Below, in pieces: positions 42,279 through 52,729 of a DNA stretch of 64,000 nucleotides. Location of the stretch: assembly GCF_020342435.1 (NCBI RefSeq), contig NZ_CP080504.1:821081-885080 (forward strand), given 5' to 3'. The position numbers and the translations under genes are program-made. The notes below the pieces were generated by a model that was not told the origin of the DNA, searched no databases, and saw nothing but the letters and a program-made list of their open reading frames with translations. Position 1 is the first letter of the stretch, and each line of letters starts with the position of its first letter. The stretch comes from Candidatus Vallotiella sp. (ex Adelges kitamiensis). GTDB taxonomy: Bacteria > Pseudomonadota > Gammaproteobacteria > Burkholderiales > Burkholderiaceae.

Positions 42279-43496
42279 TTAGTTATACACTAGCGTTCCT
42301 AGATTATGAAGGCTTTTTAGAATCTCAATCGCAGGCAGCGTTTCACCCTCGAGGAATGTAAGAAAAGCCCCACCGCCGGTTGAGATATAATTAACCTTGT
42401 TATGAATGCCATACTTCGCAATTGCCGCCAGCGTATCACCCCCGCCAGCAATGGAGAAAGCTTTTGACTTGGCAATGGCCTGTGCAAGTATTTTCGTACC
42501 GTTTCCAAACTGATCAAACTCGAACACGCCGACGGGCCCATTCCATAAGATGGTGCCAGCTTTTTCTAGCTGCAGAGCTAGCTCAGTTGCAGTTTTCGGA
42601 CCAATATCTAAGATTATATCGTTATCAGCTACTTCGCTTACCAGTTTAGTCTCTGCCTGGGCGCTGGGTGTAAGCGCCTTTGCGGTTACCACATCAGTCG
42701 GAATCGGCACTGACGCCCCTCGCGTATTTGCAGCATCGACGATCAATCTGCTCTCAATAACTAAAGCCGCGTCAGCTAGAGATTTTCCGATCGGTAGCCC
42801 GGCTGCTAACATAAACGTGTTTGCGATGCCCCCACCTACGATTAGTTGGTCAACTTTTTTAGCTAGCGATCTTAGAATTTTTAGTTTTGTCGAAACTTTC
42901 GCACCCGCAATGATTGCTACAAGCGGGCGTTTCGGATTAGCTAGGGCTTTACCTAGCGCATCGAGTTCCGCCATGAGTAGTGGGCCAGCACAGGCAATTT
43001 TTACGTACTTTGCGATACCGTATGTAGTTGCCTCTGCGCGGTGCGCGGTTCCGAATGCGTCATTAACATAGATGTCACATAGTGAAGCCATCCTCTGCGC
43101 GAGCGCATCCGAATTGTTTTTCTCGCCTAGATTAACACGGCAATTCTCGAGCAGAATGACACTGCCAGGCGACACGCTTACACCATGCTCAACCCAGTTA
43201 GCTACTAAGGGCACATCGAGACCGATTAACTTACTAAGACGCTTAGCCACAGGTGCGAGAGAGTCCTCTGGCTTAAACTGACCCTCTATAGGTCGCCCTA
43301 GATGCGATGTTACCATTACCGCTGCACCGGCATTAAGCGACTGGCGGATTGCCGGGATCGCTGCCTGGATACGAGTATCCTCAGTAATATTACCGGCATT
43401 GTCTTGGGGTACGTTCAGATCTGCACGGATAAATACACGCTGACCACGCAGCCTTCCGTCCACAATAACATCAGTTAGACGTAGAACTTGAGTCAT
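42279..43496 (-). CDS. pgk: phosphoglycerate kinase
   Basis: This 405-residue two-domain kinase has [59 protein letters not shown] and, in the nucleotide domain, [10 protein letters not shown] and [13 protein letters not shown]. It transfers phosphate from 1,3-bisphosphoglycerate to ADP. It heads the pgk-pyk-fba glycolytic run. In FRVNL-type motifs the usual ENxRFhxGE has Val for Phe (CRVNLGE), as in other beta-proteobacteria. Confidence 0.98.
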   Translation of the reverse strand: MTQVLRLTDVIVDGRLRGQRVFIRADLNVPQDNAGNITEDTRIQAAIPAIRQSLNAGAAVMVTSHLGRPIEGQFKPEDSLAPVAKRLSKLIGLDVPLVANWVEHGVSVSPGSVILLENCRVNLGEKNNSDALAQRMASLCDIYVNDAFGTAHRAEATTYGIAKYVKIACAGPLLMAELDALGKALANPKRPLVAIIAGAKVSTKLKILRSLAKKVDQLIVGGGIANTFMLAAGLPIGKSLADAALVIESRLIVDAANTRGASVPIPTDVVTAKALTPSAQAETKLVSEVADNDIILDIGPKTATELALQLEKAGTILWNGPVGVFEFDQFGNGTKILAQAIAKSKAFSIAGGGDTLAAIAKYGIHNKVNYISTGGGAFLTFLEGETLPAIEILKSLHNLGTLVYN

Positions 43497-43841
43497 GAGA
43501 TTAAATTGATAAAGCTAAGAAAAAGTAAACCTGCTACATGGATATAGCAACGTATATTATGCCGTTCATCGCATGATAGGTGCTCAGAAACCACTAGACA
43601 ACTAGACAAACGGATAAAGCAAACTAGACGTGTCCAGCCGAAAGCATATCATGTTATGCGTATCGCATCGCACATGCCTCGAAAATATCGAAATTTTTTG
43701 CGTAAAAAAGTACTAAACCATCGCATATCTACTGATACCCCCCTACCCAAGACAGGGCACCTGTAAAATAGTCATTTATTTATATATCGGCGGTTTTCTC
43801 TAAGAAATATTACTTAGCTCGGCTATAAGAGTGTAGTCTCG
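43497..43841. other. spacer between azlD and pgk
   Basis: 345 bp with no gene. It holds a C6 run (43738-43743) about 100 bp downstream of the azlD stop. The pgk promoter is expected in the left half. Confidence 0.5.
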
Positions 43842-44168
43842 TTAGAGACACCCTAACCGAAGCGCTGTAAAGACTATCATTCCAACAATGATTGTTTGAA
43901 CCATACTCCGACGCCATAAAAACCAAAACGTGCCGGCAACCATGCTATACCATGCATGGTTTTCAAGCCCGAAAGATAGCCCTTTCGGTGTCATCGCAAC
44001 GTCAGGAATAACTACCGCGATTAGAGCTGCTGCGGGTGCATAACGCAATGCACGCAGCATACGCTCTGGCAACATAATTCTGTTGCCACCCAACAAAAAA
44101 GCTGCACGGGTCACAGCGGTCACAATCATCAATCCGATGATTGTGAGCCAAATCTCGGTTGAACTCAT
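43842..44168 (-). CDS. azlD: AzlD-type branched-chain amino acid exporter small subunit
   Basis: This 108-residue hydrophobic protein has three or four membrane segments, with the AzlD landmarks RAAFLLGGNRIMLPERMLRALRYAPAAALIAVV. With AzlC it forms a bipartite (LIV-E family) permease exporting branched-chain amino acids such as leucine or valine. Its start overlaps the azlC stop by ATGA. The neighbouring ilvE, divergent, makes the same amino acids. Confidence 0.92.
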   Translation of the reverse strand: MSSTEIWLTIIGLMIVTAVTRAAFLLGGNRIMLPERMLRALRYAPAAALIAVVIPDVAMTPKGLSFGLENHAWYSMVAGTFWFLWRRSMVQTIIVGMIVFTALRLGCL

Positions 44169-44920
44169 TTTGAAGCCTTGCTGTTTCGTCTAGCGCATTG
44201 CAGAATCTTTACCCACTTATTATTGGCACAGGCATCACTGACGACCCCGGCGAGAAGTGCAGCTAGAATCGCCAGCGGTAGCGACAGACGATATGGTAGA
44301 TCGCTACCAATAAGTGCGACAACAGCTGCGATGACCACAGCCACCAGCATCGAGCGCTCAATAATTGCTGATACTATAATTGGAATTAAAGCGAGGGAGC
44401 CTGCTAAGCTTAAGCCCCAGACGTCTAGAAAAAGACTAGAAAGCAGGATACCGATAATTGAGGCCGACTGCCATATAATCCAGCTTGATAGTGCCATACC
44501 CCAGAAAAACGCTTCCTTACCAGGCTCATACCCTGGCCTGAAGTTACGCGCTTGGAACAGTAAATAGAGCACGTCGCTATTAAAGTAGCCTAATAGGATA
44601 CGGCGCAGCATTGATAGATGTGAAAAATGTGGCGCTAAACCAGCACTGAACACGATAAACCGTGTATTAACCATCGCTGCAGTTAATAATACAGTCCATA
44701 TCGGTAGCTTCACGGCTAGCAATGGCAATACTGCAAGTTGTGCGGAACCAGCATACACGAGCAAGGACATCCCAAGCGCCTGCGGCACAGTTAGTATCGA
44801 CTTACCCATAGCGATACCGGTCACTAGCCCCCAAGAAAATATCGCAGCACACGTCGGCGCATAAATGCGCATTCCATCTAAAAAGGCAGGGCGGTCGACA
44901 TCGGACAAGCGATAGAACAT
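44165..44920 (-). CDS. azlC: AzlC family branched-chain amino acid exporter large subunit
   Basis: This 251-residue membrane protein has seven or so hydrophobic segments and the AzlC motifs FSWGLVTGIAMGKS, ALGMSLLVYAGSAQLAVLPLLA and NTRFIVFSAGLAPHF. It is the larger half of the LIV-E exporter with AzlD. In a host-bound bacterium such an exporter could deliver branched-chain amino acids outward, which is an inference from its pairing with ilvE rather than from the sequence. Confidence 0.92.
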   Translation of the reverse strand: MFYRLSDVDRPAFLDGMRIYAPTCAAIFSWGLVTGIAMGKSILTVPQALGMSLLVYAGSAQLAVLPLLAVKLPIWTVLLTAAMVNTRFIVFSAGLAPHFSHLSMLRRILLGYFNSDVLYLLFQARNFRPGYEPGKEAFFWGMALSSWIIWQSASIIGILLSSLFLDVWGLSLAGSLALIPIIVSAIIERSMLVAVVIAAVVALIGSDLPYRLSLPLAILAALLAGVVSDACANNKWVKILQCARRNSKASK

Positions 44921-45069
44921 GGTAGCATCGGTGAATTGAGTGAAACGAGCTAGCGCTAGGAAATTGCAGCGCGTCTTTTCTACGTCACAATATAGATTAT
45001 ATGACCAGCTTGCTTATACATCCATGAGTTTATTATCTGTAACTAGTCTAGTGGCAGCTTGCCAGCCAT

Positions 45070-45089
45070 CACAAGATATGTATCTTGTG
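45070..45089. promoter_or_regulatory. operator-like inverted repeat between azlC and ilvE
   Basis: CACAAGATA-TG-TATCTTGTG is a perfect 9-bp inverted repeat with a 2-base centre, in the 272-bp divergent spacer about 100 bp before the ilvE start and 150 bp before azlC. The compact symmetry resembles a dimeric regulator site. The regulator is unknown. The half-site CACAAG/CTTGTG recurs with wider spacing at 11973-11998. Confidence 0.45.
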
Positions 45090-45192
45090 TACATAATGAC
45101 TCGAATTAAAGCTAAAATAACATTTTTTGGCTGATCTATCGCACTTTCTGTGCATGCGGCCGACGACAGATATCGCTAGGAGAAAAATCTCT

Positions 45193-46113
45193 ATGTCTAT
45201 GGCCGACCGCGAGGGTAAGATCTGGATGGACGGCAAGCTAATTGACTGGCGCAATGCGAAGATCCATGTGCTAACACATACACTGCATTATGGCATGGGT
45301 GTATTCGAGGGAGTGCGTGCGTACCAGATTAGTGAGGGTACTGCAATCTTCCGGCTAAGGGAACATACAAATCGCCTGTTCAACTCCGCAAAAATTTTCC
45401 AGATGAATGTGCCATTTGACCAAAGAACAATTATCGATGCACACTGCAACGTCGTACGGGAGAATAAACTCCAGTCATGTTACTTGCGTCCGATTATCTG
45501 GATCGGCTCCGAAAAGCTCGGCCTCTCAGCGAGAGGCAACATAATCCATGTTGCAATTGCAGCATGGCCATGGGGTACCTACCTTGGCGCCACAGGGCTA
45601 TCTCACGGCATTCGTGTAAAAACTTCATCATTCACACGCCATCATGTTAACGTATCGATGGTACGTGCCAAGGCGTCAGGCTGGTATGTAAATTCAATCC
45701 TTGCTAACCAGGAAGCAATTTCTGATGGTTACGATGAAGCACTACTTCTAGATGTAGACGGCTATGTATCTGAGGGCGCAGGCGAGAATTTCTTCCTCGT
45801 CAACAACGACAAATTATATACTCCGGATCTATCATCATGCCTAAACGGCATCACACGTGATACGATTATTAGGCTAGCGAAAGATCTTAGTATCGAGATC
45901 ATCGAAAAGCGAATCACGCGCGACGAAGTATATACAGCAGACGAGGCATTTTTTACCGGAACCGCAGCGGAGGTTACACCGATCCGTGAACTAGACAACC
46001 GTATAATTAGTACTGGCCGCCGCGGACCAGTCACCGAAAAGCTGCAGTCCTCGTTTTTCAATATCGTCTCAGGAAAAAATAAGCGGTATGCACACTGGCT
46101 AACCCCAATCTAA
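45193..46113 (+). CDS. ilvE: branched-chain amino acid aminotransferase
   Basis: This class IV PLP enzyme of about 306 residues has IWMDGKLIDW, HYGMGVFEGVRAY, RPIIWIG, KASGWYVNS with the PLP-lysine region, DGYDEALLLDVDGYVSEGAGENFFLV and FFTGTAAEVTPI. It interconverts Leu, Ile and Val with their 2-keto acids. The ATG at 45193 is chosen because AGGAG lies upstream and it gives MSMADREGKIWMDG as in Burkholderia; the frame extends 22 codons further upstream. It is followed by the zinc-finger gene and waaF on the same strand. Confidence 0.97.
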   Translation: MSMADREGKIWMDGKLIDWRNAKIHVLTHTLHYGMGVFEGVRAYQISEGTAIFRLREHTNRLFNSAKIFQMNVPFDQRTIIDAHCNVVRENKLQSCYLRPIIWIGSEKLGLSARGNIIHVAIAAWPWGTYLGATGLSHGIRVKTSSFTRHHVNVSMVRAKASGWYVNSILANQEAISDGYDEALLLDVDGYVSEGAGENFFLVNNDKLYTPDLSSCLNGITRDTIIRLAKDLSIEIIEKRITRDEVYTADEAFFTGTAAEVTPIRELDNRIISTGRRGPVTEKLQSSFFNIVSGKNKRYAHWLTPI

Positions 46114-46146
46114 GTCTTCCACTGTCGAATTTAAAATCTCTATCTC

Positions 46147-46341
46147 ATGAGTGAACTAAAAGAAATGCCGATTCACGAACTAAATGCGAAAGAGCTCCCC
46201 GCTTGTTGCCCAAATGCGACGATGCCTCGCTGGAGCGCTCACCCGCGTATTTTTATTGATGTTACGCATGGCGAGTCGAGTTGCCCTTACTGTGGTACAC
46301 GCTATAAACTTCGAAATGAAAAAGCGCTTGAGGCTTGTTAA
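46147..46341 (+). CDS. small CHCC zinc-finger protein
   Basis: This is a 64-residue protein with the CHCC zinc-finger pattern (PF10276 type): CCPN...HPRIFID...CPYCGTRYKL. The family includes the NDUFS6-like complex I subunit domain; bacterial stand-alone members have no firm function. In Burkholderia it lies between ilvE and waaF, exactly as here (33 bp after ilvE). Frame intact. Confidence 0.9.
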   Translation: MSELKEMPIHELNAKELPACCPNATMPRWSAHPRIFIDVTHGESSCPYCGTRYKLRNEKALEAC

Positions 46342-46404
46342 ACCACTCTATGCGGCCGGCGTAAGCTAGTTGAAATAGCAGCTCAATTAAATAGATCTAA
46401 TTCG

Positions 46405-47430
46405 ATGCGCTGCGCGCTTATAATCGCGCCCAATTGGATTGGCGATGCATTAATGGCTCAGCCACTGTTTGCACTGATCAAGCGACTATATCCGGGGATT
46501 ATCCTCGATGCTGTCGCGCCCGCGTGGGTAGCACCGATTCTTGCGAGAATGCCAGAGATTCGCCAAATCTATTCAGCTAACTTTACACACAGTAAGCTAC
46601 AGCTATACCAACGATGGAAATTAGCAGGCAATCTTCGAAAGTCTGTCTATAACGTAGCATATGTTTTACCAAACTCGCTAAAATCAGGGCTTATTCCGTG
46701 GTTTTCCGGTATTCCGCTGCGTATCGGCTATACCGGAGAGGGCCGCTATATGCTGCTAAATATCAGGCATCCTAATCCGCTAAGAGGTAAGCGAGCATCG
46801 ATGGTTCTGTATTATGCAGCTCTCGCCTACGCCCCGGGCGCCAAGGTGCCAAGCAATTTGCCACCGCCGCAGCTGGCAATTGATTTAAACGAGTCGATTC
46901 GCGTGTTGCACCGGTTTAATCTTGATACACGGGCGCCCCTGATCGTGTTTTGCCCTGGCGCAGAATATGGACCGGCTAAGCGTTGGCCGCCAAATTACTT
47001 TGCAGCACTAGCTAACATGATCAGACAGTCATTTCCGTATATGCAAGTTATTGCACTTGGCTCATTTAAAGATCGGATAGCCGCTCAAGCTATCGTAGAA
47101 AATGCGCCAAATATCTACAATCTATGCGGCCAGACGTCACTTGACGAGGCCTGTGCACTAATTGCAATCGCGAGCGTAGTGGTCACAAACGACTCTGGCT
47201 TGATGCATGTAGCTGCAGCATTGTGCCGACCACTCGTCGCACTCTACGGATCAACTGATCCTCGATACACTCCCCCACTATCCAGTCTTGCGAAGGTGCA
47301 GTGGTTGCATCTCGCATGTAGCCCATGCTTTGCACGCGAGTGCCCGCTATATCACTTAAATTGTCTTCACGAGCTGTCTGTTGACCAAGTATTTAATGAC
47401 CTTCGTGCAATTCTAGTTGATAACTACTGA
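46405..47430 (+). CDS. waaF: ADP-heptose:LPS heptosyltransferase II
   Basis: This 341-residue GT-B family 9 enzyme has an N-terminal PNWIGDALMAQPLF motif, VAYVLPNSLKSGLIPWFSGIP, PGAEYGPAKRWP (donor-binding region) and VTNDSGLMHVAAAL near the C-terminus. It adds the second L,D-heptose to the LPS inner core on the cytosolic side. Together with waaL-like and rml/wbi genes it shows that a heptose-containing core is still made. 63 bp after the zinc-finger gene. Confidence 0.96.
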   Translation: MRCALIIAPNWIGDALMAQPLFALIKRLYPGIILDAVAPAWVAPILARMPEIRQIYSANFTHSKLQLYQRWKLAGNLRKSVYNVAYVLPNSLKSGLIPWFSGIPLRIGYTGEGRYMLLNIRHPNPLRGKRASMVLYYAALAYAPGAKVPSNLPPPQLAIDLNESIRVLHRFNLDTRAPLIVFCPGAEYGPAKRWPPNYFAALANMIRQSFPYMQVIALGSFKDRIAAQAIVENAPNIYNLCGQTSLDEACALIAIASVVVTNDSGLMHVAAALCRPLVALYGSTDPRYTPPLSSLAKVQWLHLACSPCFARECPLYHLNCLHELSVDQVFNDLRAILVDNY

Positions 47431-48677
47431 ACTGTACCTAAGCCGCAACGCGGTTTCTATGCAAAATAAGCGCTACGAAAAAATTGAATCTATCAACAAG
47501 ATACTATACTGCATATTTCGCTCAAAGCCCTTTGAGGTGGCATGCGTGTCGATCGAATTAGTTAATATTCGTTAAATCAGAGCTTGAAAGCACAGTAGCT
47601 TTTCGACACCCTTATTAAGGTATGCTGACTGGCTAACTGAATAAAATATAAAGATGTGGTACCCTAGATAAATAAGAGTTTATAGTGCCCGTGTAATAAG
47701 CCTCAGAGGCCGTGGTTTATATAGTTTAGAAAATTTAACTGATTTACCGCAAGTACGTAGCATACGCGTAGTTACGATTAACTAACCAAGAGAGATCTGT
47801 CAACTAGATTTTGACGCGCTTTACTCTTTCTAATGGAGAATTTTAAGTTCTCGCATCTCTGCTTAAGGGCATCATATCACTGATTACATTACCTAGTACA
47901 ATATTGGTCTGCGCTAGATATAAACGTGTATTAGTAGTAATGTAACCACTGCAGCATAAGCATGCTAACTCTCTTTTGTATTGCTTACGCCCTAGTTCTG
48001 CTGGAATAAGTTAAAATATAACAGCCTGTTTAACATCTATCGAGTTTTCGACGCATACCATATCTAAATTTTTGTTTCACTATACCCAGCATAGTAGTTA
48101 TCTAAAAAGCGGCGTCGATATACTAAAAAAACTTTCTAATTTGAACAACGAAAGCAGCGTCGTAATCTCGTTGGCATACCCCCCAAAAAACTCTCCTTAA
48201 GGAACATAAGTGATACTAAAGTAGCTAGTAATCTAGCCAAACATATAGAACATGCTAATTCCGATAGAAAAATATCTAAAAAGCTAAGTTAGCGAGACGC
48301 TTGCTTGATATAATTAACATGCCCTCACAGTAAAAAACTGAAGTCTAGCAGACTAATTGTACCATAGCTCATCAGAATTGGGTGTGCACGCTAGCCATCC
48401 GTGATGTGTTATCCGGGTTTATTTTGGAATTAATAACGGTGATGATGCGAACAACTATATTTCATTTACAGATTTAATATGCGTATAACTCATGCTAAGG
48501 CTATATCAATCTTACTAAGATATAGCACTTATAAGTATAACTTCAACTTGGCTCAAGAAAGGCGTTTCGCGCCATAGCATAGCAAATGAAATTAGTTTAA
48601 TAAAATTTATTACTGTTATTTTTCGCTTCACTGCTGAAAAAATAGCGCTGGAGATAATATGTGTATATCAACTTTGC
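47431..48677. other. gene-free region between convergent waaF and sucD
   Basis: About 1.25 kb without a recognised gene, with a C6 run at 48179-48184 and no clear terminator hairpin. In relatives a terC-like gene and others follow sucD; none is legible here. Confidence 0.5.
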
Positions 48678-49559
48678 TTAAAGTGCTGATTTCAATAAGC
48701 AGCCTATCTCAGACGGATTTTTTGTTACCTTGATACCGCACGACCTCATAATCTCGAGTTTTGCTTCAGCAGTATCGGCATCGCCCGAAATTAACGCTCC
48801 AGCATGACCCATTCGCTTACCAGGAAGCGCTGTCACGCCAGCAATAAAGCCTACGACAGGCTTCTTCATATTATCTTTGATCCAATACGAAGCATTTGCC
48901 TCGTCTGGCCCGCCGATTTCGCCAATCATAATGACAGCATCTGTAGCTGGATCGTTATTAAATAACTTTATTATATCGATGTGTTTTAGCCCGTTGATCG
49001 GGTCACCGCCGATTCCAACAGCTGACGATTGTCCAAGGCCAAGATCCGTCAGTTGGGCAACTGCTTCATATGTCAGTGTACCTGATCGAGAGACAACACC
49101 AATCCGACCTTTCTTATGAATGTGTCCGGGCATGATACCAATCTTCAGCTCATCCGGCGTAATCACGCCAGGACAATTTGGACCAATCAGCAACGTCTTA
49201 CGATCTTCGTGTCGCATCCGGTCGCGTACCTCGATCATATCCCGAACCGGAATGCCTTCAGTAATACAGATTACTAGATCTAGATCAGCTTCAACCGCCT
49301 CCCAAATTGCAGCTGCTGCAGCAGCTGGAGGCACATAAACTACTGAAACGGTCGCGCCTGTCTGTGCTCTAGCTTCTTTAACGGTTCCGAAAATTGGAAT
49401 ACCCTCAAAATCTTCGCAAGCTTTCTTTGGGTTCACGCCAGCAACATATGCGGCACGGCCGTTCGCGTACTCACGGCAAGCACGAGTATGAAACTGACCG
49501 CTCTTACCGGTGATACCTTGCGTAATAACTCTTGTATTTTTATTGATTAGAATTGACAT
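48678..49559 (-). CDS. sucD: succinate-CoA ligase (ADP-forming) alpha subunit
   Basis: This 293-residue protein has an N-terminal CoA-binding domain (TQGITGKSGQFH, GVNPKKACEDFEGIPIFGTV) and the ligase domain with the phosphohistidine His252 in MGHAGALISG. It converts succinyl-CoA to succinate with ATP formation in the TCA cycle. It is 77 bp downstream of sucC. Confidence 0.97.
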   Translation of the reverse strand: MSILINKNTRVITQGITGKSGQFHTRACREYANGRAAYVAGVNPKKACEDFEGIPIFGTVKEARAQTGATVSVVYVPPAAAAAAIWEAVEADLDLVICITEGIPVRDMIEVRDRMRHEDRKTLLIGPNCPGVITPDELKIGIMPGHIHKKGRIGVVSRSGTLTYEAVAQLTDLGLGQSSAVGIGGDPINGLKHIDIIKLFNNDPATDAVIMIGEIGGPDEANASYWIKDNMKKPVVGFIAGVTALPGKRMGHAGALISGDADTAEAKLEIMRSCGIKVTKNPSEIGCLLKSAL

Positions 49560-49636
49560 TATTAATTTTTTTTATTCGGTGTCGCAAATTCAGAAGATGC
49601 ATACCACCATTTATACCTCAATATCAGAGACACAGC

Positions 49637-50803
49637 TTAGTTGCCTTTCGCTGCGGAGACTACTTTCTGTGCGGCCTCTTCCATGGTGTTCACAGAAATA
49701 ATTGGTAATCTTGAATCAGAAAGCATTTTCTTACCACAGTCCTCATTTGTACCCTTCATCCGCACGATCAGCGGTACTCGCAAGTGTAGCGCTCTTGATG
49801 CTGCAATCACACCCTCCGCAATGATATCGCAACGCATAATTCCCCCAAAGATATTCACGAGAATAGCTTTTAGCTTTTGGTTTTTCAGCATCAGTTTAAA
49901 TGCTTCAGTTACTTTTTCAGTCGTTGCACCACCACCAACATCGAGAAAATTAGCCGGCTCACCGCCGAATAATTTAATTGCATCCATAGTCGCCATCGCT
50001 AGGCCGGCGCCGTTGACTAAACAGCCAATATTACCGTCAAGAGAGATATACGCGAGATCGAACTTTGATGCCTCGATTTCCGAGGGATCTTCTTCGTCGA
50101 AGTCACGATATGTAACAATCTCCGGGTGACGGAATAGCGCATTCGGATCAAAGCTAAACTTCGCATCTAGAGCAATGACCTTGCTATCACCGCTCAAGAT
50201 TAAAGGATTGATTTCAACTAGTGATGCGTCTGTCTCCCAAAACGTCTTATACAAAGCCTGTAAATTTGAGCGAGCTTGCTTGAGTGATGTACTCGGCACG
50301 CCGATTTTTTTAGCAATGTCGTCTGATTTTTCATCCTGTAAGCCCTTAGTTGGATCAACCGTAACCCTATGAATTAGATCGGGTGTCTTCAAAGCTACTT
50401 CCTCAATATCTACCCCTCCTCTGCTAGAGGCTATTAGCATAACCCTCTGTAAAGTACGATCGACGACGAAGCTAATATACAGTTCCTTTTTAATCTCTAT
50501 GCTTTCTTCAATTAATAACCGATTAACTTTTTGGCCTTCAGGGCTAGTCTGGTTAGTCTTAAGTTGCATACCCAGAATCTGGTTCGAATACGCATACACC
50601 TGATCTAGCGATCTGGCGACTTTAATGCCACCGCCTTTCCCGCGGCCACCAGCATGGATCTGAGCCTTCACTACCCAAACCCGGCCGCCAAGTTCCTCAG
50701 CTACGTTAACGGCTTCATCTGCTGAAAAAGCCGGTTTACCCATAGGCACTGCGACCCCAAATTTCCTCAGGATCTCTTTACTCTGGTACTCGTGAATCTT
50801 CAT
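49637..50803 (-). CDS. sucC: succinate-CoA ligase (ADP-forming) beta subunit
   Basis: This 388-residue ATP-grasp subunit has [73 protein letters not shown] and [10 protein letters not shown]. It binds nucleotide and hands phosphate to His252 of SucD. First of the sucCD pair. In Burkholderia a DUF2889 gene and recX lie between recA and sucC; both are gone here, leaving an 870-bp gap. Confidence 0.97.
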   Translation of the reverse strand: MKIHEYQSKEILRKFGVAVPMGKPAFSADEAVNVAEELGGRVWVVKAQIHAGGRGKGGGIKVARSLDQVYAYSNQILGMQLKTNQTSPEGQKVNRLLIEESIEIKKELYISFVVDRTLQRVMLIASSRGGVDIEEVALKTPDLIHRVTVDPTKGLQDEKSDDIAKKIGVPSTSLKQARSNLQALYKTFWETDASLVEINPLILSGDSKVIALDAKFSFDPNALFRHPEIVTYRDFDEEDPSEIEASKFDLAYISLDGNIGCLVNGAGLAMATMDAIKLFGGEPANFLDVGGGATTEKVTEAFKLMLKNQKLKAILVNIFGGIMRCDIIAEGVIAASRALHLRVPLIVRMKGTNEDCGKKMLSDSRLPIISVNTMEEAAQKVVSAAKGN

Positions 50804-51673
50804 GCGCGGTTCTCTTTAGTCTGAGAGTTAGAATGAGTAACGCTGAGATTGGCGTAGCTTCGTTCCTGGCAAGGGGGGCTAGACTTAGTGCGGTGATAGC
50901 CTTCTCGTGCAGGGTATGAACCTGCGTGTTTGCGATTAAGCAGAGGCTGCTCGGATTCGCAAGCAATGCTGACATTCTACACACGTCTGTTTACAATACC
51001 CCATAGAGGTAAACTTTAATAATTGCCCTAGTAATAATACGTGGAGATCACTTAGATCTATACTTTTTACCACTAAACTGCTTAGCAGTTGCATGCCGGG
51101 GCTATATCGTAGGTCAATGCTAATCAATACGAAACAGCTTAGATTGGTATTTTTAACACCTCAAGATAAGAGATTTATTCTGACAATAACCTCATATTGA
51201 CGGTCTTTATTCGACGCTTAATCGATACACGTATCCGAAATTTGTAGATAGCCCCTCCAGGCTAATACTCCTGATCTAATCGGTTAGAACTACTCCCAGT
51301 TCGATAAAAGGTTTTTCGCACTTAAACGCTCGTATATTGTTAATAGCACAGCGATAATGAGTGAGGAAAGGGAAATAGCATATAAAAAAGTAATGAAAAT
51401 GTATGCTCGCCAAGTTAAATATACAGATTAATCAGATTGATGGTGGCCCTATTCACCCTAAAATGCACTACTGCTTAAGTAGCACATCGGTAGCAGCGCG
51501 TAATACGCTAAGTAGGTAAAGTAATTTACGAAAACACCCCCCAAATTTCTTAGATTACCCCATCTATTCCTCTAACACATTAATTTATAAATAGTCTGTA
51601 TATCGATAAAGCGGTAAAAATATAGACGATGCACACTGTTTCAGCAGGCTAAAACACCCCTAGAATATCAAGA
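50804..51673. other. gap at the expected recX position
   Basis: No intact gene. The part next to sucC (50804-50990) is GC-richer and has a 68-codon minus-strand frame without family resemblance; the rest is AT-rich with a G6 run at 50873-50878 and a C6 run at 51537-51542. I could not identify RecX or DUF2889 fragments. Confidence 0.5.
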
Positions 51674-52729
51674 TTATCCATCAATAACGACCCCATAGGC
51701 CGGCATTGTTACGACACCGAGCGACTCGCGGACCCGATTTTCTATTTCTCGCGCAAGATTTATATTTTCACGCAGGAATTCTCGCGCATTATCCCTACCC
51801 TGCCCAATCTTCTCGCCGTTGTAGCTATACCACGCACCGGCCTTGTCAATAATCTTTGCTTGTACACCAAGATCGATAATCTCACCTTGTCGTGAAATCC
51901 CCTCACCATATAAAATATCAAAAATTGCTTCGCGGAATGGTGGAGATACTTTATTTTTAACGACCTTAACCCGCGTTTCATTGCCAATAATTGCGTCGTT
52001 CTTCTTGATAGATCCAATCCGGCGGATATCAAGTCGAACTGAAGCGTAGAATTTCAGCGCATTACCACCAGTAGTAGTTTCTGGGTTGCCAAATATTATG
52101 CCGATCTTCATGCGGATCTGATTAATAAAAATGACCAGGCAATTAGCCCGCTTGATCGTTCCAGTCAGCTTACGCAGCGCCTGCGACATTAGCCTCGCCT
52201 GTAGGCCGGGCAGTGTATCACCCATTTCACCCTCGATTTCAGCTTTTGGAACAAGCGCTGCGACCGAGTCAATAACGATCATATCAATTGATCCAGAACG
52301 CACAAGTGCATCGGCGATTTCTAGCGCTTGCTCACCGGTATCAGGCTGAGAAATTAGCAATTCTGGCACGCTGATACCAAGCTTAGATGCATAATGAATA
52401 TCGAGTGCATGTTCTGCATCAATGAACGCACAGATTCCACCGATTTTCTGCATTTCTGCGATCACCTGTAGAGTTAGCGTAGTCTTACCGGATGATTCCG
52501 GTCCGTAGATCTCGACAACGCGTCCACGAGGTAGTCCACCGACGCCTAGGGCTACATCCAAGCCTAGTGAACCTGTTGATACTACCTGAATATCTTCGGC
52601 TACCTCACCATCACCCAGCCGCATGATTGACCCTTTTCCGAACTGCTTCTCGATCTGCAATAGCGCGGCAGCTAGTGCCTTGCTCTTCTCCGCAGCTAAT
52701 CCAGCTGAGGCTTTCTTTTTTTCTTCCAT
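51674..52729 (-). CDS. recA: recombinase RecA
   Basis: This 351-residue RecA is full length: [13 protein letters not shown], Walker [10 protein letters not shown], Walker B VIDSVAAL, the L1 region [41 protein letters not shown] (L2) and a C-terminal domain. It is the strand-exchange protein of recombination and SOS co-protease. AAAGGA lies 7 bases before the ATG. Retention of recA is informative because many ancient endosymbionts have lost it. No convincing LexA box was found upstream. Confidence 0.98.
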   Translation of the reverse strand: MEEKKKASAGLAAEKSKALAAALLQIEKQFGKGSIMRLGDGEVAEDIQVVSTGSLGLDVALGVGGLPRGRVVEIYGPESSGKTTLTLQVIAEMQKIGGICAFIDAEHALDIHYASKLGISVPELLISQPDTGEQALEIADALVRSGSIDMIVIDSVAALVPKAEIEGEMGDTLPGLQARLMSQALRKLTGTIKRANCLVIFINQIRMKIGIIFGNPETTTGGNALKFYASVRLDIRRIGSIKKNDAIIGNETRVKVVKNKVSPPFREAIFDILYGEGISRQGEIIDLGVQAKIIDKAGAWYSYNGEKIGQGRDNAREFLRENINLAREIENRVRESLGVVTMPAYGVVIDG

